A DNA stretch of 38,714 nt from Thermomicrobiales bacterium (GTDB lineage: Bacteria; Chloroflexota; Chloroflexia; Thermomicrobiales; UBA6265), in contig JAUJOZ010000028.1 in assembly GCA_030447415.1 (NCBI GenBank), forward strand, positions 1 to 38,714, given 5' to 3'. Made by a program: the position numbers and the translations under genes. Below, piece by piece: positions 25,878 to 35,657 of this stretch. Below the pieces are notes generated by a model, which had not been told where the DNA came from, did no database searches, and was given only the letters and a program-made list of their open reading frames with translations. Numbering within the stretch: the first letter of the stretch is position 1; every line of letters starts with the position of its first letter.

Positions 25878-26915
25878 GTGGGACGCGCCAGCGCGAACGA
25901 GGATCGATTCCTCGGCTGCCTGCTCGGGCTGGCGATCGGCGACGCGCTCGGGATGCCGGTCGAGGGCTGGCCACGGCAGCGAATCGCCGAGCGCTTCGGC
26001 CGCATCGACGGCTACCACCCGCGCCTTTTCCCCGACGGTACGGAGATCAAAGCCGGGGAGTTTAGCGACGAGTCGGACGTGGCGCTTTGCATCGTCGAGT
26101 CGCTGACTGCCAACAACGGCGTGCTCGATCCCGACAACATCGGCGCTCGCCTCCTCTTCCTGGCCCGAGGAGAGTCAAAGCGGTGGCTGAGCACCACCAC
26201 GCTCGCGGCCATCACCACGGCCGAGGAGACGCTCGACTTCCGGGTGCCGCTCGACGAGGACGCGCCGGCCACCGGTGACGTCGCCGTCCGCGGCGTCCCG
26301 ATTGGACTACTCCACGCCCTCGACACCTTCGACCCCGGCCAACTCCGGGCGGACGCCGAGGGCGTCGTCCGTCTCACCCACGGCAGCCCGGCCGCCATTG
26401 CCGCCGCGACGGCCGTCGCCTACGGCGTCAACCTGGCGGCGCGCGGCGAGGTGCCGCGGGAGCGGTGGGCGCGGGAAACCGCCAGCTTTCTGGACAGCGG
26501 CGAGCTGGCGGCGTCCCTCGCGAACGTCGCCAACCTCTTCGATGCCGGCATCGCCGTGCAAAACATCCTGGCCCGGCTCGGTACGGGCACCGCCGCGGTG
26601 GAGAGCGTGCCGGCTGGATTCGCGGCGGCGATGGCGGCCGGAGCGTTCGAGGACGCGGTCTTTGAGGCGGTCAACGCCGGCGGTGACGCGGATACTGTTG
26701 GCGCCATTGGCGGGGCGCTCGCCGGCGCCGGCTTCGGTGCCGGCGATATCCCCCAGCGCCTGATTGACGATCTCGAAGGCCGGATCTACGTCTCGCTCGC
26801 CGCCCCTTGGTTCTACCGGGCCGCCCAACGACGGGCGGGTCGGGTCATCGACCTGCGGCTGGGTGAACCGGGCGCCGACCCACCGCCGGGCCCCACCGCA
26901 CCACCCCGCGTCTAA
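25878..26915 (+). CDS. ADP-ribosylglycohydrolase family protein
   Basis: Protein of 345 residues. The N-terminal GCLLGLAIGDALGMPVEGW (13-31) and C-terminal NAGGDADTVGAIGGALAGA (266-284) are the DraG/ARH signatures that bind two magnesium ions and cleave ADP-ribose from proteins. The first metal motif, usually TDDT, is SDES here (63-66), so metal binding or substrate may differ. GTG 25878 follows GGGAGGG; GTG 25839 would add 13 residues. It follows the PAP2 gene by 95 bases. No ADP-ribosyltransferase is nearby. Confidence 0.88.
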   Translation: MGRASANEDRFLGCLLGLAIGDALGMPVEGWPRQRIAERFGRIDGYHPRLFPDGTEIKAGEFSDESDVALCIVESLTANNGVLDPDNIGARLLFLARGESKRWLSTTTLAAITTAEETLDFRVPLDEDAPATGDVAVRGVPIGLLHALDTFDPGQLRADAEGVVRLTHGSPAAIAAATAVAYGVNLAARGEVPRERWARETASFLDSGELAASLANVANLFDAGIAVQNILARLGTGTAAVESVPAGFAAAMAAGAFEDAVFEAVNAGGDADTVGAIGGALAGAGFGAGDIPQRLIDDLEGRIYVSLAAPWFYRAAQRRAGRVIDLRLGEPGADPPPGPTAPPRV

Positions 26916-27165
26916 GTTCGGGGCCGAGGAGATCGCCTCCCGCGCCGTGGCCCGGGGCCAACGGAGCGGTGCAGCAGGTGCGAGTCAGCCGAAGCGTGCT
27001 GGCTACCCGCTGCCTCGGACAGAATGCGGGTCACGTGTTGGATTTCGCCCCGGAGCGTCGCTGAGAAGGGGCGTCGCGGCGGACGTGCCGGCGCAGAACC
27101 TTCCCGATGCAATTCCCCGCCATGCCCGGATTGAGGGCCGCGAGCCACCAGCACGTCGCTGGTCT

Positions 27166-27774
27166 TTACTCGGCGAACCGTTCCTCCCGCCACGGGTCAG
27201 CATTGTTGTTGTAGCCGTACTTCTCCCAGAAGCCGAGGCGGTCTTCGGGCAGGAACTCGATACCCCGGAGCCACTTTGCGCTCTTCCAGGCGTAGCGCTT
27301 GGGTACCACTGCGCGCAGCGGGTAGCCGTGCTCCGGCGTCAGCTCCTCGCCGTCGTGCTTCAGCGCGAGGAGAACATCTTCGTCGTCGAACGCGGCCAGC
27401 GGGATGTTCGCCGTGTAGCCGCCCTCACAGTGGAACAGGACGAACTTCGCCTCCGGCCTAACCCCCGCCTGGTTCATCACAGAGCGGGCGGACACGCCTT
27501 CCCAGATGTTGTCGAGCTTGCTCCAACGCGTCACGCAGTGCATGTCGGCGTGGACCGTCGTCCGCGGCAGTGTCAGAAACTCGTTCCACGTGTAGCGCAG
27601 TGGCCGCTCGACCAGCCCGAAGACGCTGAAGTCCCATGTTGCCGGGTTGAACGAAGGGATGGAGCCGTAATGGAGGACCGGCCAGCGTTCGGTCAAGTAC
27701 TGACCGGGAGGGACGCGCTCCGCCAGCTCCGGCGCAATCTTCGGCCGCTTCAGTCCGAGGGAGCGAAAGACCAT
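27166..27774 (-). CDS. Sulfite-oxidase-like molybdopterin oxidoreductase
   Basis: Protein of 202 residues of the YedY/sulfite-oxidase molybdopterin domain. SIPSFNPATWDFSVFG is the typical N-terminal strand region. Cys80 in TTVHADMHCVTRWSK is the expected molybdenum ligand, followed by WEGVSARS, CEGGYTANIPL and the C-terminal GFWEKYGYNNNADPWREERF. ATG 27774 has GGAGG seven bases upstream; the longer in-frame version is promoter sequence. There is no signal peptide, so it should be cytoplasmic, unlike YedY. It stands alone; the 250-base gap on its 3' side holds nothing recognisable. Confidence 0.88.
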   Translation of the reverse strand: MVFRSLGLKRPKIAPELAERVPPGQYLTERWPVLHYGSIPSFNPATWDFSVFGLVERPLRYTWNEFLTLPRTTVHADMHCVTRWSKLDNIWEGVSARSVMNQAGVRPEAKFVLFHCEGGYTANIPLAAFDDEDVLLALKHDGEELTPEHGYPLRAVVPKRYAWKSAKWLRGIEFLPEDRLGFWEKYGYNNNADPWREERFAE

Positions 27775-27946
27775 CGAGACCTCCAGGAGGCAGGCGTCGG
27801 TGTTGTACACGGGGCGAAGTAACCTCCGCCGAAGCTCGCCGGCGGGCGTGGTCGAGTATACGCCGGCGCCCGGCACCCCAAGTGGCATGGGGCTCCACGC
27901 TCCTGATGGGCGGGGAACGGATACCTCTTCCCCAAACGGAAAGCCA

Positions 27947-27973
27947 TTAGCACTCTCGACCCTAGAGTGCTAT
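27947..27973. promoter_or_regulatory. CIRCE element (HrcA operator)
   Basis: TTAGCACTC, nine bases, GAGTGCTAT: eight of nine positions of the second arm match the CIRCE consensus. CIRCE binds the heat-shock repressor HrcA. It lies just upstream of the -35 box of the dnaJ promoter. Confidence 0.92.
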
Positions 27974-27979
27974 GACGGC

Positions 27980-28007
27980 TTGACGCGCCCTGACTCGGGG
28001 CTATACT
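27980..28007 (+). promoter_or_regulatory. Promoter of dnaJ
   Basis: TTGACG (27980-27985), 16-base spacer, TATACT (28002-28007). It lies six bases past the CIRCE element and about 100 bases before the dnaJ start. Confidence 0.6.
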
Positions 28008-28024
28008 TTGGTTAGGCGCCGTAG

Positions 28025-29251
<1,227 letters not shown>

Positions 29252-29737
29252 GGCCCGGCGGCCGAGGACCGGAGACGACGCGCGGGCGGTGAGGACGTCG
29301 TTCCACGTCTCTCGTGCAAATTGCCACGACACCTTCTTGATCCGTGGGCGGCACGCTGGGGCCGTTGCCTCTTCGTCACACCCGACCGTGCCGGTGCGCC
29401 GGCGCGGCGATGTAGTCCGACAGCCGGTCAGCCAACGCGGACGGCAGCACCGTCGGAGGAATGGTCAGAGCGGATCGCTCGATTTCCCATTGGCTGCTGC
29501 TGACGTTGAACCGCAGACGGCGGTGCTCCGCGACAACAAGTGCCTCGCACGTCCGACCGGTGCAGTCCTGGGGAGCGCAAGTCGGGTCCTCCAGAGATAG
29601 CCGACGGCATGCGCGGACACCATGTCAGATGATGCGAGCCAGCGCCAGGCCGCCCGGTGGCCGGACGGCCGGCCCGCGCTGAGAAGCAAGGGGGGGAGCG
29701 AACGTACGTGTATACTTCAGTGCGGCGCGGAGGTTGC
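29252..29737. other. Intergenic region after dnaJ
   Basis: About 490 bases. No gene supported; open frames are short and lack ribosome sites. TATACT at 29711-29716 resembles a -10 box without a matching -35. No long repeat was seen. Confidence 0.35.
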
Positions 29738-29767
29738 TTGACGGGGGTGGGGTTGCCCGCCTAGCAT
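29738..29767 (+). promoter_or_regulatory. Candidate promoter of tRNA-Gln
   Basis: TTGACG (29738-29743), 18-base spacer, TAGCAT (29762-29767); the predicted start is about 18 bases before the tRNA. It may also serve glmU, which starts shortly after the tRNA. Confidence 0.45.
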
Positions 29768-29791
29768 GCGCGTCGGACCGCGCGTCCCCGT

Positions 29792-29862
29792 TGGCGGGTG
29801 GTGAAATGGTATCACAAGGGTCTTTGGAACCTTTGTTCCAGGTTCGAATCCTGGCCCGCCAG
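29792..29862 (+). tRNA. tRNA-Gln (anticodon TTG)
   Basis: Complete cloverleaf of 71 bases: acceptor TGGCGGG/CCCGCCA, D-arm GGTGAAATGGTATCAC, anticodon arm AGGGT-CTTTGGA-ACCTT with TTG, T-arm CCAGG-TTCGAAT-CCTGG, discriminator G. CCA is not clearly encoded. It lies 83 bases before the preferred glmU start, and 11 bases before an alternative GTG. Confidence 0.95.
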
Positions 29863-29945
29863 CCCACGCCGCCGTGCCCCGCCAGAGCGCGTGGTGCCTC
29901 CCCGTCACGCCCGCTCGCGCTCCGCCTGCCCCCCAGCGACCGGAC

Positions 29946-31406
29946 GTGACCGAGCTCGCCGGCGATCCCTCGGGATCGGTCCCCGACCAAGGGGATGTCG
30001 CCCTTGTCGTCTTGGCTGCCGGCCAGGGCACGCGGATGCGCTCGACGTTGCCGAAGCCGCTCCACCCGGTCGCCGGTCTCCCGATGGTCCAGCACGTGCT
30101 CCGGGCTGGGGCGGGGGCGGCTTCGGCGACGACCGCCCTCGTCGTCTCTCCGGCGACGGCCGACCTGAGCGAAAGGCTCGGCCTCGATGCGTCGGTCGCG
30201 GTCTTCGTCCAGGACCCACCGCGCGGCACCGGCGACGCGGTACGGACCGCCCTCCCGGCCGCCCGCGAGGCGGCTTGGATCGTCGTCCTTTACGCCGACC
30301 ACCCCTTGTTGACCCCCGAGACGGTCCGTGACTTGATCTCGGGGGCGCGGCAGGCGAGAGCTCGGGTGACGGTCCTGACGTGCTTCGTCCCGGACGCGGG
30401 CGCCTACGGTCGCCTCGAACGTGACGCCGCGGCGCGACCGGTGCGCATCGTCGAGCGCAAGGACGACGCCGACGAGCGGACAGGCCCGACCGAGATCAAC
30501 AGCGGCATGATGGCGCTCGACGCCGCCTGGGCGCGAACCGCCCTCACGCGCCTTGAACCGAGTGCTACCACCGGCGAGTACTACCTCACCGACCTGGTCG
30601 CGCTCGCCGTCGCCGAGGGCGCGGGACCGGACGGCGCCTGGCCGGTCGCCGCCGTCCTGGCAGATCCCGAGGTCGCGCTGGGCATTAACGACCGAGTCCA
30701 ACTGGCCGCGGCGGACCACGTCGCCCGGGAGCGCATTCGGCGGCGGCTGATGCAGGAAGGGGTCACGCTCGTCGGTCCCGAGACGATCTTTATCGACGAA
30801 GCGGTGGAGATCGGTCCCGATACCACGATTCTGCCCTTTACCATGCTCGGGGCGGGGACGACCGTCGGTGCGGGCTGCACCATCGGTCCCAATGCCGAGA
30901 TCATCGCCAGCTGGATCGGCGACGGCGTCGTCGTGCGGGCCTCCAGCGTGGAGCACTCCTCAATCGCCGAGGGGTCGGATGTCGGACCCTACGCCCACGT
31001 GCGTGGCGGCACCGAGGTCGGGCCGCGGGTCCACGTTGGTAACTATGCGGAGCTGAAGAACGCTCGCCTGGCCGAGGAGGTCAAAATCGGCCATTTCAGC
31101 TACCTGGGTGACGTCGCCGTGGGGGCCGGAACCAATATCGGGGCGGGGACGATTACCGCCAACTTCGACGGGACGCGCAAGCACCGGACCGAGATTGGAG
31201 TTGGCGCGTTTATTGGCAGCGACTCGATCCTACGGGCGCCGGTCCGCGTCGGTGACGGAGCAACCACGGGCGCGGGATCGGTCGTGACCAGAGACGTGCC
31301 GGACGGTGCGACGGCGGTCGGTGTACCGGCCCGCGTGATTCGGACCGGTCCACTCCAGCACGGTGGGCGGGATGACCGACCGGAGGCGGCGGAGGGAGAC
31401 CCCTAG
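29946..31406 (+). CDS. glmU: Bifunctional UDP-GlcNAc pyrophosphorylase / GlcN-1-P acetyltransferase
   Basis: Protein of 486 residues. The N-terminal uridyltransferase domain has LAAGQGTRM (23-31) with the KPLHPVAG lysine, followed by DPPRGTGDAV, INSGMMALD and EYYLTDLV. The C-terminal left-handed beta-helix domain shows hexapeptide repeats and GHFSYLGDVAVGAGTNIGAG with the catalytic His of the family, then FDGTRKHRTEIG and GAGSVVTRDVP. It makes UDP-GlcNAc, the precursor of peptidoglycan and surface glycans. Starts are uncertain: GTG 29946 gives a normal length, GTG 29874 adds 24 residues. prs follows with no gap. Confidence 0.93.
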   Translation: MTELAGDPSGSVPDQGDVALVVLAAGQGTRMRSTLPKPLHPVAGLPMVQHVLRAGAGAASATTALVVSPATADLSERLGLDASVAVFVQDPPRGTGDAVRTALPAAREAAWIVVLYADHPLLTPETVRDLISGARQARARVTVLTCFVPDAGAYGRLERDAAARPVRIVERKDDADERTGPTEINSGMMALDAAWARTALTRLEPSATTGEYYLTDLVALAVAEGAGPDGAWPVAAVLADPEVALGINDRVQLAAADHVARERIRRRLMQEGVTLVGPETIFIDEAVEIGPDTTILPFTMLGAGTTVGAGCTIGPNAEIIASWIGDGVVVRASSVEHSSIAEGSDVGPYAHVRGGTEVGPRVHVGNYAELKNARLAEEVKIGHFSYLGDVAVGAGTNIGAGTITANFDGTRKHRTEIGVGAFIGSDSILRAPVRVGDGATTGAGSVVTRDVPDGATAVGVPARVIRTGPLQHGGRDDRPEAAEGDP

Positions 31407-32363
31407 ATGGACGGGCGGCTCCAGATCTTCGCGGGCAACTCCCACCCCCGCCTGGCGGCGGATATCATGCGGGAACTGGAGGCGCCGCTCGGGCGGGCAC
31501 TGGTCGGCGCGTGGAAGAACGGCGAAACCCGGGTCAAACTCGACGAGAATGTGCGCGGCTCCGACGTCTTCGTCATCCAATCGATCTGTAACCCCGTCGA
31601 TCACCATCTCATGGAACTGCTGCTGATCATTGACGCGCTGCGCCGAGCGTCGGCGGCGCGAATCACCGCGGTCATTCCGTACTACGCCTACGCCAAGCAG
31701 GAAAAGAAGACCTCCGGCCGTGAGCCGATCTCGGCCAAGCTGGTTGCCAACCTGATCGTGACCGCCGGGGCCCACCGCGTGCTCACCCTCGACCTGCATG
31801 CCCCAGCCATTGAGGGGTTTTTCGACATCCCCGTCGACCACCTCCGCGCCACGCCGCTCCTCGCTCGCCACGTCAAGCGCCAGCTCATGATGGGAGACGA
31901 GGTGGTCGGACGCATGGTCGCGGTCAGCCCGGACGCGGGCGGGGTGGCTCGCACCGAAGACTTCCGTGAGCGGGTCGGCGCCGCGCTGGCGATCATTTCC
32001 AAGCATCACCCCGCGCCGGACGCCACCGAAACGCTCGAGATGGTGGGTGATGTCGAGGGCCAGGTCGCGATCATTGTCGACGACATGATCTCGACCGGCG
32101 GCACCCTGGTCGAGGCCGCGAATCTGCTGCGGGAGCGGGGCGCGGCGGAGATTCACGCCGCAGCGACCCACGCCATCTTCGCGGCCGAGGCGCTCGATCT
32201 CATCGCCGCCTCGCCGCTGGGTCGGGTGCTCGTGACTGACACCTTGCCGGTGCCTGGGGACTCGCCCCCCGCGAAGGTGGAGGTAATCACGGTGGCTCCG
32301 CTTCTCGCGGAAGCAATCATGCGCATTCACAAAGACATCAGCGTCAGCGGGTTGTTCACGTGA
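31407..32363 (+). CDS. prs: Ribose-phosphate pyrophosphokinase
   Basis: Protein of 318 residues that makes PRPP from ribose-5-phosphate and ATP for nucleotides, His and Trp. Family marks: FAGNSHPRLA at the start, NGETRVKL, PYYAYAKQEKKTSGREPISAK (ATP-binding loop; His/Arg variants are usual), LDLHAPAIEGFF, the regulatory-region SPDAGGVARTEDF, and the PRPP loop VDDMISTGGT (usually DDxxDTGGT, so Ser replaces Asp). ATG directly follows the glmU stop, so cotranscription is near certain. glmU-prs is a common bacterial pair. Confidence 0.95.
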   Translation: MDGRLQIFAGNSHPRLAADIMRELEAPLGRALVGAWKNGETRVKLDENVRGSDVFVIQSICNPVDHHLMELLLIIDALRRASAARITAVIPYYAYAKQEKKTSGREPISAKLVANLIVTAGAHRVLTLDLHAPAIEGFFDIPVDHLRATPLLARHVKRQLMMGDEVVGRMVAVSPDAGGVARTEDFRERVGAALAIISKHHPAPDATETLEMVGDVEGQVAIIVDDMISTGGTLVEAANLLRERGAAEIHAAATHAIFAAEALDLIAASPLGRVLVTDTLPVPGDSPPAKVEVITVAPLLAEAIMRIHKDISVSGLFT

Positions 32364-32498
32364 CACGGCAGCGGGTGGAGGGCGAACGGATGCACCACGG
32401 GCGCCGGCTTCCCTCCGACCTGATCGGCACCGGAATGGTTGGCCTCCCGTGGGACGGGTGGTTGATGTCCGCCGACCGCCGACCGACGGAACACGCTG

Positions 32499-33854
32499 GT
32501 GAGTAGCGACAGCTGGCGGGAGCTGGCGATCAGCGCGGTGGCCCTGGCATTGATGGCCCTGGCGGCAACGGCGGAGGCGACGACCCTCCTAATCAGCCGC
32601 CAGCGATTGCGGCAGGTTGCCGAGGCCCACGGCAGGCAGCGCCGCACCGTCCAAAGCCTGCTCGATCCCAGGCGCTCGCTCGCCTCGTCGCTCCTCCTCA
32701 TCCAGGCGATCGCCGTCGCCACCGCCGCCAGCCTGCTGACGACCACCTTCCTGCGCGAGCTCGACACGGCGGAGCACCTGCTTGCCATCGCCGTCGTTTC
32801 CCTTGTCTTCCTGCTACTCGGGCGGGCCCTGCCCCGCGCGCTCGCCGGTCACCGGCCGGAGCGCGCGGCCGCCTTGCTGGTTCGAACGGCGGGGCTCCTG
32901 GCCGTCCTCGTCCTGCCCCTCACTGTGGTCGTCGATGTGGTCGCCCGGGGATTCAGCCGCCTCCTCCCGGGGCCGCCGGTGGAAGTGCCCGCCGGGACGG
33001 AGGAGGAGCTGCGCTCGATCGTCCTCGATGATGCCGATGACGGCATCATTGAGGCAGAGGAGCGCGAGATGATCGACGGCGTGCTCCACCTGGAGGAGAT
33101 GACCGCCCGCGACATCATGGTGCCGCGCGTGGACATGGTTGCCGTGGAGCGCTCCTCGCCCGCCTCCGAGATCGTCGAGACGTTCACCCGCGCCGGGCAC
33201 TCCCGGATTCCGGTCTACAAGGAGACGATTGACCACATCGTCGGGGTCCTCTACGCCAAAGATTTCCTCCCGTTCGTCATCGGAACAACGGAGCAACTGC
33301 CGCTCGCGACGCTGCTTCGCCCTGCCTATGTCGTTCCGGAGTCGAAGCGGGCCGACGATCTGTTGAAGGAGCTGCAACGGACCAAAGTCCACATTGCCAT
33401 CGTTGCCGACGAGTACGGCGGCACGGCTGGCATGCTGACGATTGAGGACATCCTGGAAGAGATCGTCGGCGAGATCCAGGACGAGTACGATGTCGAAGAG
33501 CCGCTCTTCGAGCTTGTCGGTGACGCCGAGCTGATCGCCGACGGTCGGCTCCTGGTCGAGGACGTCGAGGAAGCACTCAAGGTCGAGCTCAGCGACGACG
33601 ACTTTGAGACAGTCGGCGGATTCGTCCACAAGCATCTCGGCCGCATGCCCGAGGAGGGGGACCGCTTTGAGGCTGAAGGGGTCCGCGTCGAGGTCCTCGC
33701 CGTCGAGGGCCGCCGCGTTCGCCGTCTTCGGCTGACCAAGCCGTCCCCGGCGGCCGTCCCCGGGGACGTGACCGGCGAAGGAGACGACCCGGTCCGGTTG
33801 CCCGCCAGCCTCGCCTCGGACGGCGACGACCGAACGCGCGGCGACCCCGAGTGA
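32499..33854 (+). CDS. CNNM/CorC-type membrane protein with CBS pair
   Basis: Protein of 451 residues of the HlyC/CorC (CNNM) family. An N-terminal DUF21-type membrane domain of about four helices spans residues 8-150. A CBS pair follows, starting near [15 protein letters not shown] and [20 protein letters not shown], with [25 protein letters not shown]. The CorC_HlyC domain ends the protein ([16 protein letters not shown], then [15 protein letters not shown]), with an acidic tail. Relatives act in magnesium or cobalt homeostasis. GTG start; 135 bases separate it from prs, and its stop overlaps birA by four bases. Confidence 0.9.
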   Translation: MSSDSWRELAISAVALALMALAATAEATTLLISRQRLRQVAEAHGRQRRTVQSLLDPRRSLASSLLLIQAIAVATAASLLTTTFLRELDTAEHLLAIAVVSLVFLLLGRALPRALAGHRPERAAALLVRTAGLLAVLVLPLTVVVDVVARGFSRLLPGPPVEVPAGTEEELRSIVLDDADDGIIEAEEREMIDGVLHLEEMTARDIMVPRVDMVAVERSSPASEIVETFTRAGHSRIPVYKETIDHIVGVLYAKDFLPFVIGTTEQLPLATLLRPAYVVPESKRADDLLKELQRTKVHIAIVADEYGGTAGMLTIEDILEEIVGEIQDEYDVEEPLFELVGDAELIADGRLLVEDVEEALKVELSDDDFETVGGFVHKHLGRMPEEGDRFEAEGVRVEVLAVEGRRVRRLRLTKPSPAAVPGDVTGEGDDPVRLPASLASDGDDRTRGDPE

Positions 33855-34624
33855 CCGATTCGTCTTCACCCATCGTCGGCCGGCGGATCATCCACCTCGG
33901 GACGGTCGGCAGCACCATGGACGAGGCCGAGGCGCTAGCCGCGGTCGGCGAACCGGAAGGGACGGTGATCGTCGCCGACGAACAGACGGCCGGCCGAGGC
34001 CGAGCCGGCCGCTCCTGGCGAGCGCCGGCAGGGACCGGGGTTCTCTGCTCGGTGCTGCTGCGTCCGTCCGTGCCGCCGGCGCGGCTGGGAGTGTTGCCCC
34101 TCGTCGCTGGGGTGGCCGTCGCGGAATCGCTGGAAGCGGTCTGCGGCCTGCCGTGTCAACTGAAGTGGCCGAATGACGTCTGGATCGACGAGCGCAAAGT
34201 CGCCGGCGTGCTTGTCACCGCGCGGTCGGGTTCCCATACCATCGAACACGCAGTCGTTGGCATGGGCGTCAACGTGAACGTGCGGTGGGATGATCTGGTG
34301 GAAGGGGCGATCAGTCTGCGGGTGGCGACCGGCCGGGACCACGACCGGGATTGCGTCCTAGCGACGCTTCTGGCGCGGCTCGACGCTGGTTACCGGACGT
34401 TCGTTGCTAGCCACGGGACGCCGGACCTCGGCCCGTGGCGGCGACGCGCCGCGCTGCTCGGTGACGACGTTGATGTCTTAGTCGGCGACGTCAGTCGCTC
34501 GGGAATCGTGCGGGGCGTCGACGACGACGGCGCGCTGCTGCTGGAGACCGAGCCGAACCGCGCCGAGCGCATTTACGCCGGGGAAATCACCCGGGGACCG
34601 ATGCGCGTAGGGACATCGGCCTGA
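33851..34624 (+). CDS. birA: Biotin--[acetyl-CoA-carboxylase] ligase
   Basis: Protein of 257 residues that attaches biotin to the carboxyl-carrier protein of acetyl-CoA carboxylase. Motifs: GRGRAGRSW (48-56, biotinyl-AMP loop), KWPNDVW (105-111), KVAGVL and GMGVNVN, and a small C-terminal SH3-like domain ([22 protein letters not shown] region). There is no N-terminal DNA-binding domain, so it cannot act as a bio-operon repressor as E. coli BirA does. GTG overlaps the previous stop (GAGTGA). Confidence 0.93.
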   Translation: MTDSSSPIVGRRIIHLGTVGSTMDEAEALAAVGEPEGTVIVADEQTAGRGRAGRSWRAPAGTGVLCSVLLRPSVPPARLGVLPLVAGVAVAESLEAVCGLPCQLKWPNDVWIDERKVAGVLVTARSGSHTIEHAVVGMGVNVNVRWDDLVEGAISLRVATGRDHDRDCVLATLLARLDAGYRTFVASHGTPDLGPWRRRAALLGDDVDVLVGDVSRSGIVRGVDDDGALLLETEPNRAERIYAGEITRGPMRVGTSA

Positions 34625-34762
34625 GGTGCTACCGTTTTCCCGGGACTGTGCCACAGAGGCGGCCCAGCAGGGGACTCGTGTTCCGAGCCGCCAGACGCCG
34701 CACGCACCGATCGACGAAATCGTTGCCCCTTTCCCGTGGATGATGGAGGGGCGAGCTGAGGC

Positions 34763-35449
34763 CTAGCGCACGCGCACCCGCGCTCGGGCGTAGACCCGTC
34801 GCAGCCGGTCGGTACGGTAGGCCCAGAGCACGACCAAGAGGAGAAGCGTCCCCCAGAGGTAGCCACCGAGGACATCGGATGGCCAGTGCGCCCCAGTGTA
34901 AATGCGGCCAAAGCCGGTGATGACGATCGCCGCGGCAGCCGCGCCGACGAGGAGGCGGCGGGCATGGCGCGGCCGGACCAGGTAGCGCGAGAGATAGATG
35001 ATGCCGCCGTAGAGGAGCACGGCACTCATGACATGCCCGCTCGGGAAGCCCAGTCCGCTCGCCTTCTCGGAGACCTGGACCGCCTCCTCGGTCGGACGGG
35101 GGCTCTCGGTGATCGCTTTGAGCAGCCAGTTGAGGCTACGGATCACGATGACCGCGAAGAAGAACACCGCCTCGGCGTGGCGGCCGGCGCGGCCAAGGAA
35201 AAACATCAGCGTCGTGGCGAGCGCCGTGACGACGGGTGTGGCGCCTAACAGATACGCCAGGAGTGCGAGATCATCCGCCGCCGGCATGTCCGTGCGTTGT
35301 ACCTTGAGCGCGATCGCCACGTCGCCGGGCAGGGTACTGTCGCCGGCTGCCAGCACGCTCAGCGCGACCGCCGCCGCCAGGAGGGGCAGCGTTACCCAGG
35401 GACGCAGAGTGCGCACGTGGATGAAACGTCCCCTCCCGACCCGCGTCAT
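34763..35449 (-). CDS. PAP2-family membrane phosphatase
   Basis: Protein of 228 residues, almost all membrane helices. Motif 1 is KAITESPRP (111-119), motif 2 GFPSGH (134-139) and motif 3 GFGRIYTGAHWPSD with catalytic His188. Like other PAP2 enzymes it should dephosphorylate a lipid or isoprenoid phosphate, perhaps undecaprenyl diphosphate, in the membrane. It converges with birA; 138 bases between hold no gene. It is shorter than and distinct from the two other PAP2 genes in the window, which resemble each other more. Confidence 0.9.
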   Translation of the reverse strand: MTRVGRGRFIHVRTLRPWVTLPLLAAAVALSVLAAGDSTLPGDVAIALKVQRTDMPAADDLALLAYLLGATPVVTALATTLMFFLGRAGRHAEAVFFFAVIVIRSLNWLLKAITESPRPTEEAVQVSEKASGLGFPSGHVMSAVLLYGGIIYLSRYLVRPRHARRLLVGAAAAAIVITGFGRIYTGAHWPSDVLGGYLWGTLLLLVVLWAYRTDRLRRVYARARVRVR

Positions 35450-35593
35450 GTCCCTATCCCCTCTCGCTTAGCCGCCGTTCGGACCGGATCCTCGCCGCTC
35501 ACTATCGCACGACGCTTACCATCATGGCGAGACCGAGAAGCGACTTGAAATCCCAATCGGGACGGCAGCGGACCGCGCGGACTAGCCCAAACA

Positions 35594-35633
35594 CCGGCGG
35601 GGGCCGGCGCCGTGCGGCGCCAGCCCCCGCCGG
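35594..35633 (-). terminator. Strong terminator-like hairpin
   Basis: Perfect 11-bp outer stem (CCGGCGGGGGC at 35594-35604, complement at 35623-35633) with an inner GGCGCC/GGCGCC stem. On the minus strand it follows the stop of the PAP2-kinase gene by 24 bases, and TGTTTGG comes next. It probably ends that transcript. Confidence 0.65.
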
Positions 35634-35657
35634 GGAGAGAGGAGGGAGGAACAGCGA

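Noticed and set aside
29625..30956. Open frame of 443 codons on the minus strand
   Set aside because: It crosses the tRNA-Gln and most of glmU in antisense; both are certain features.
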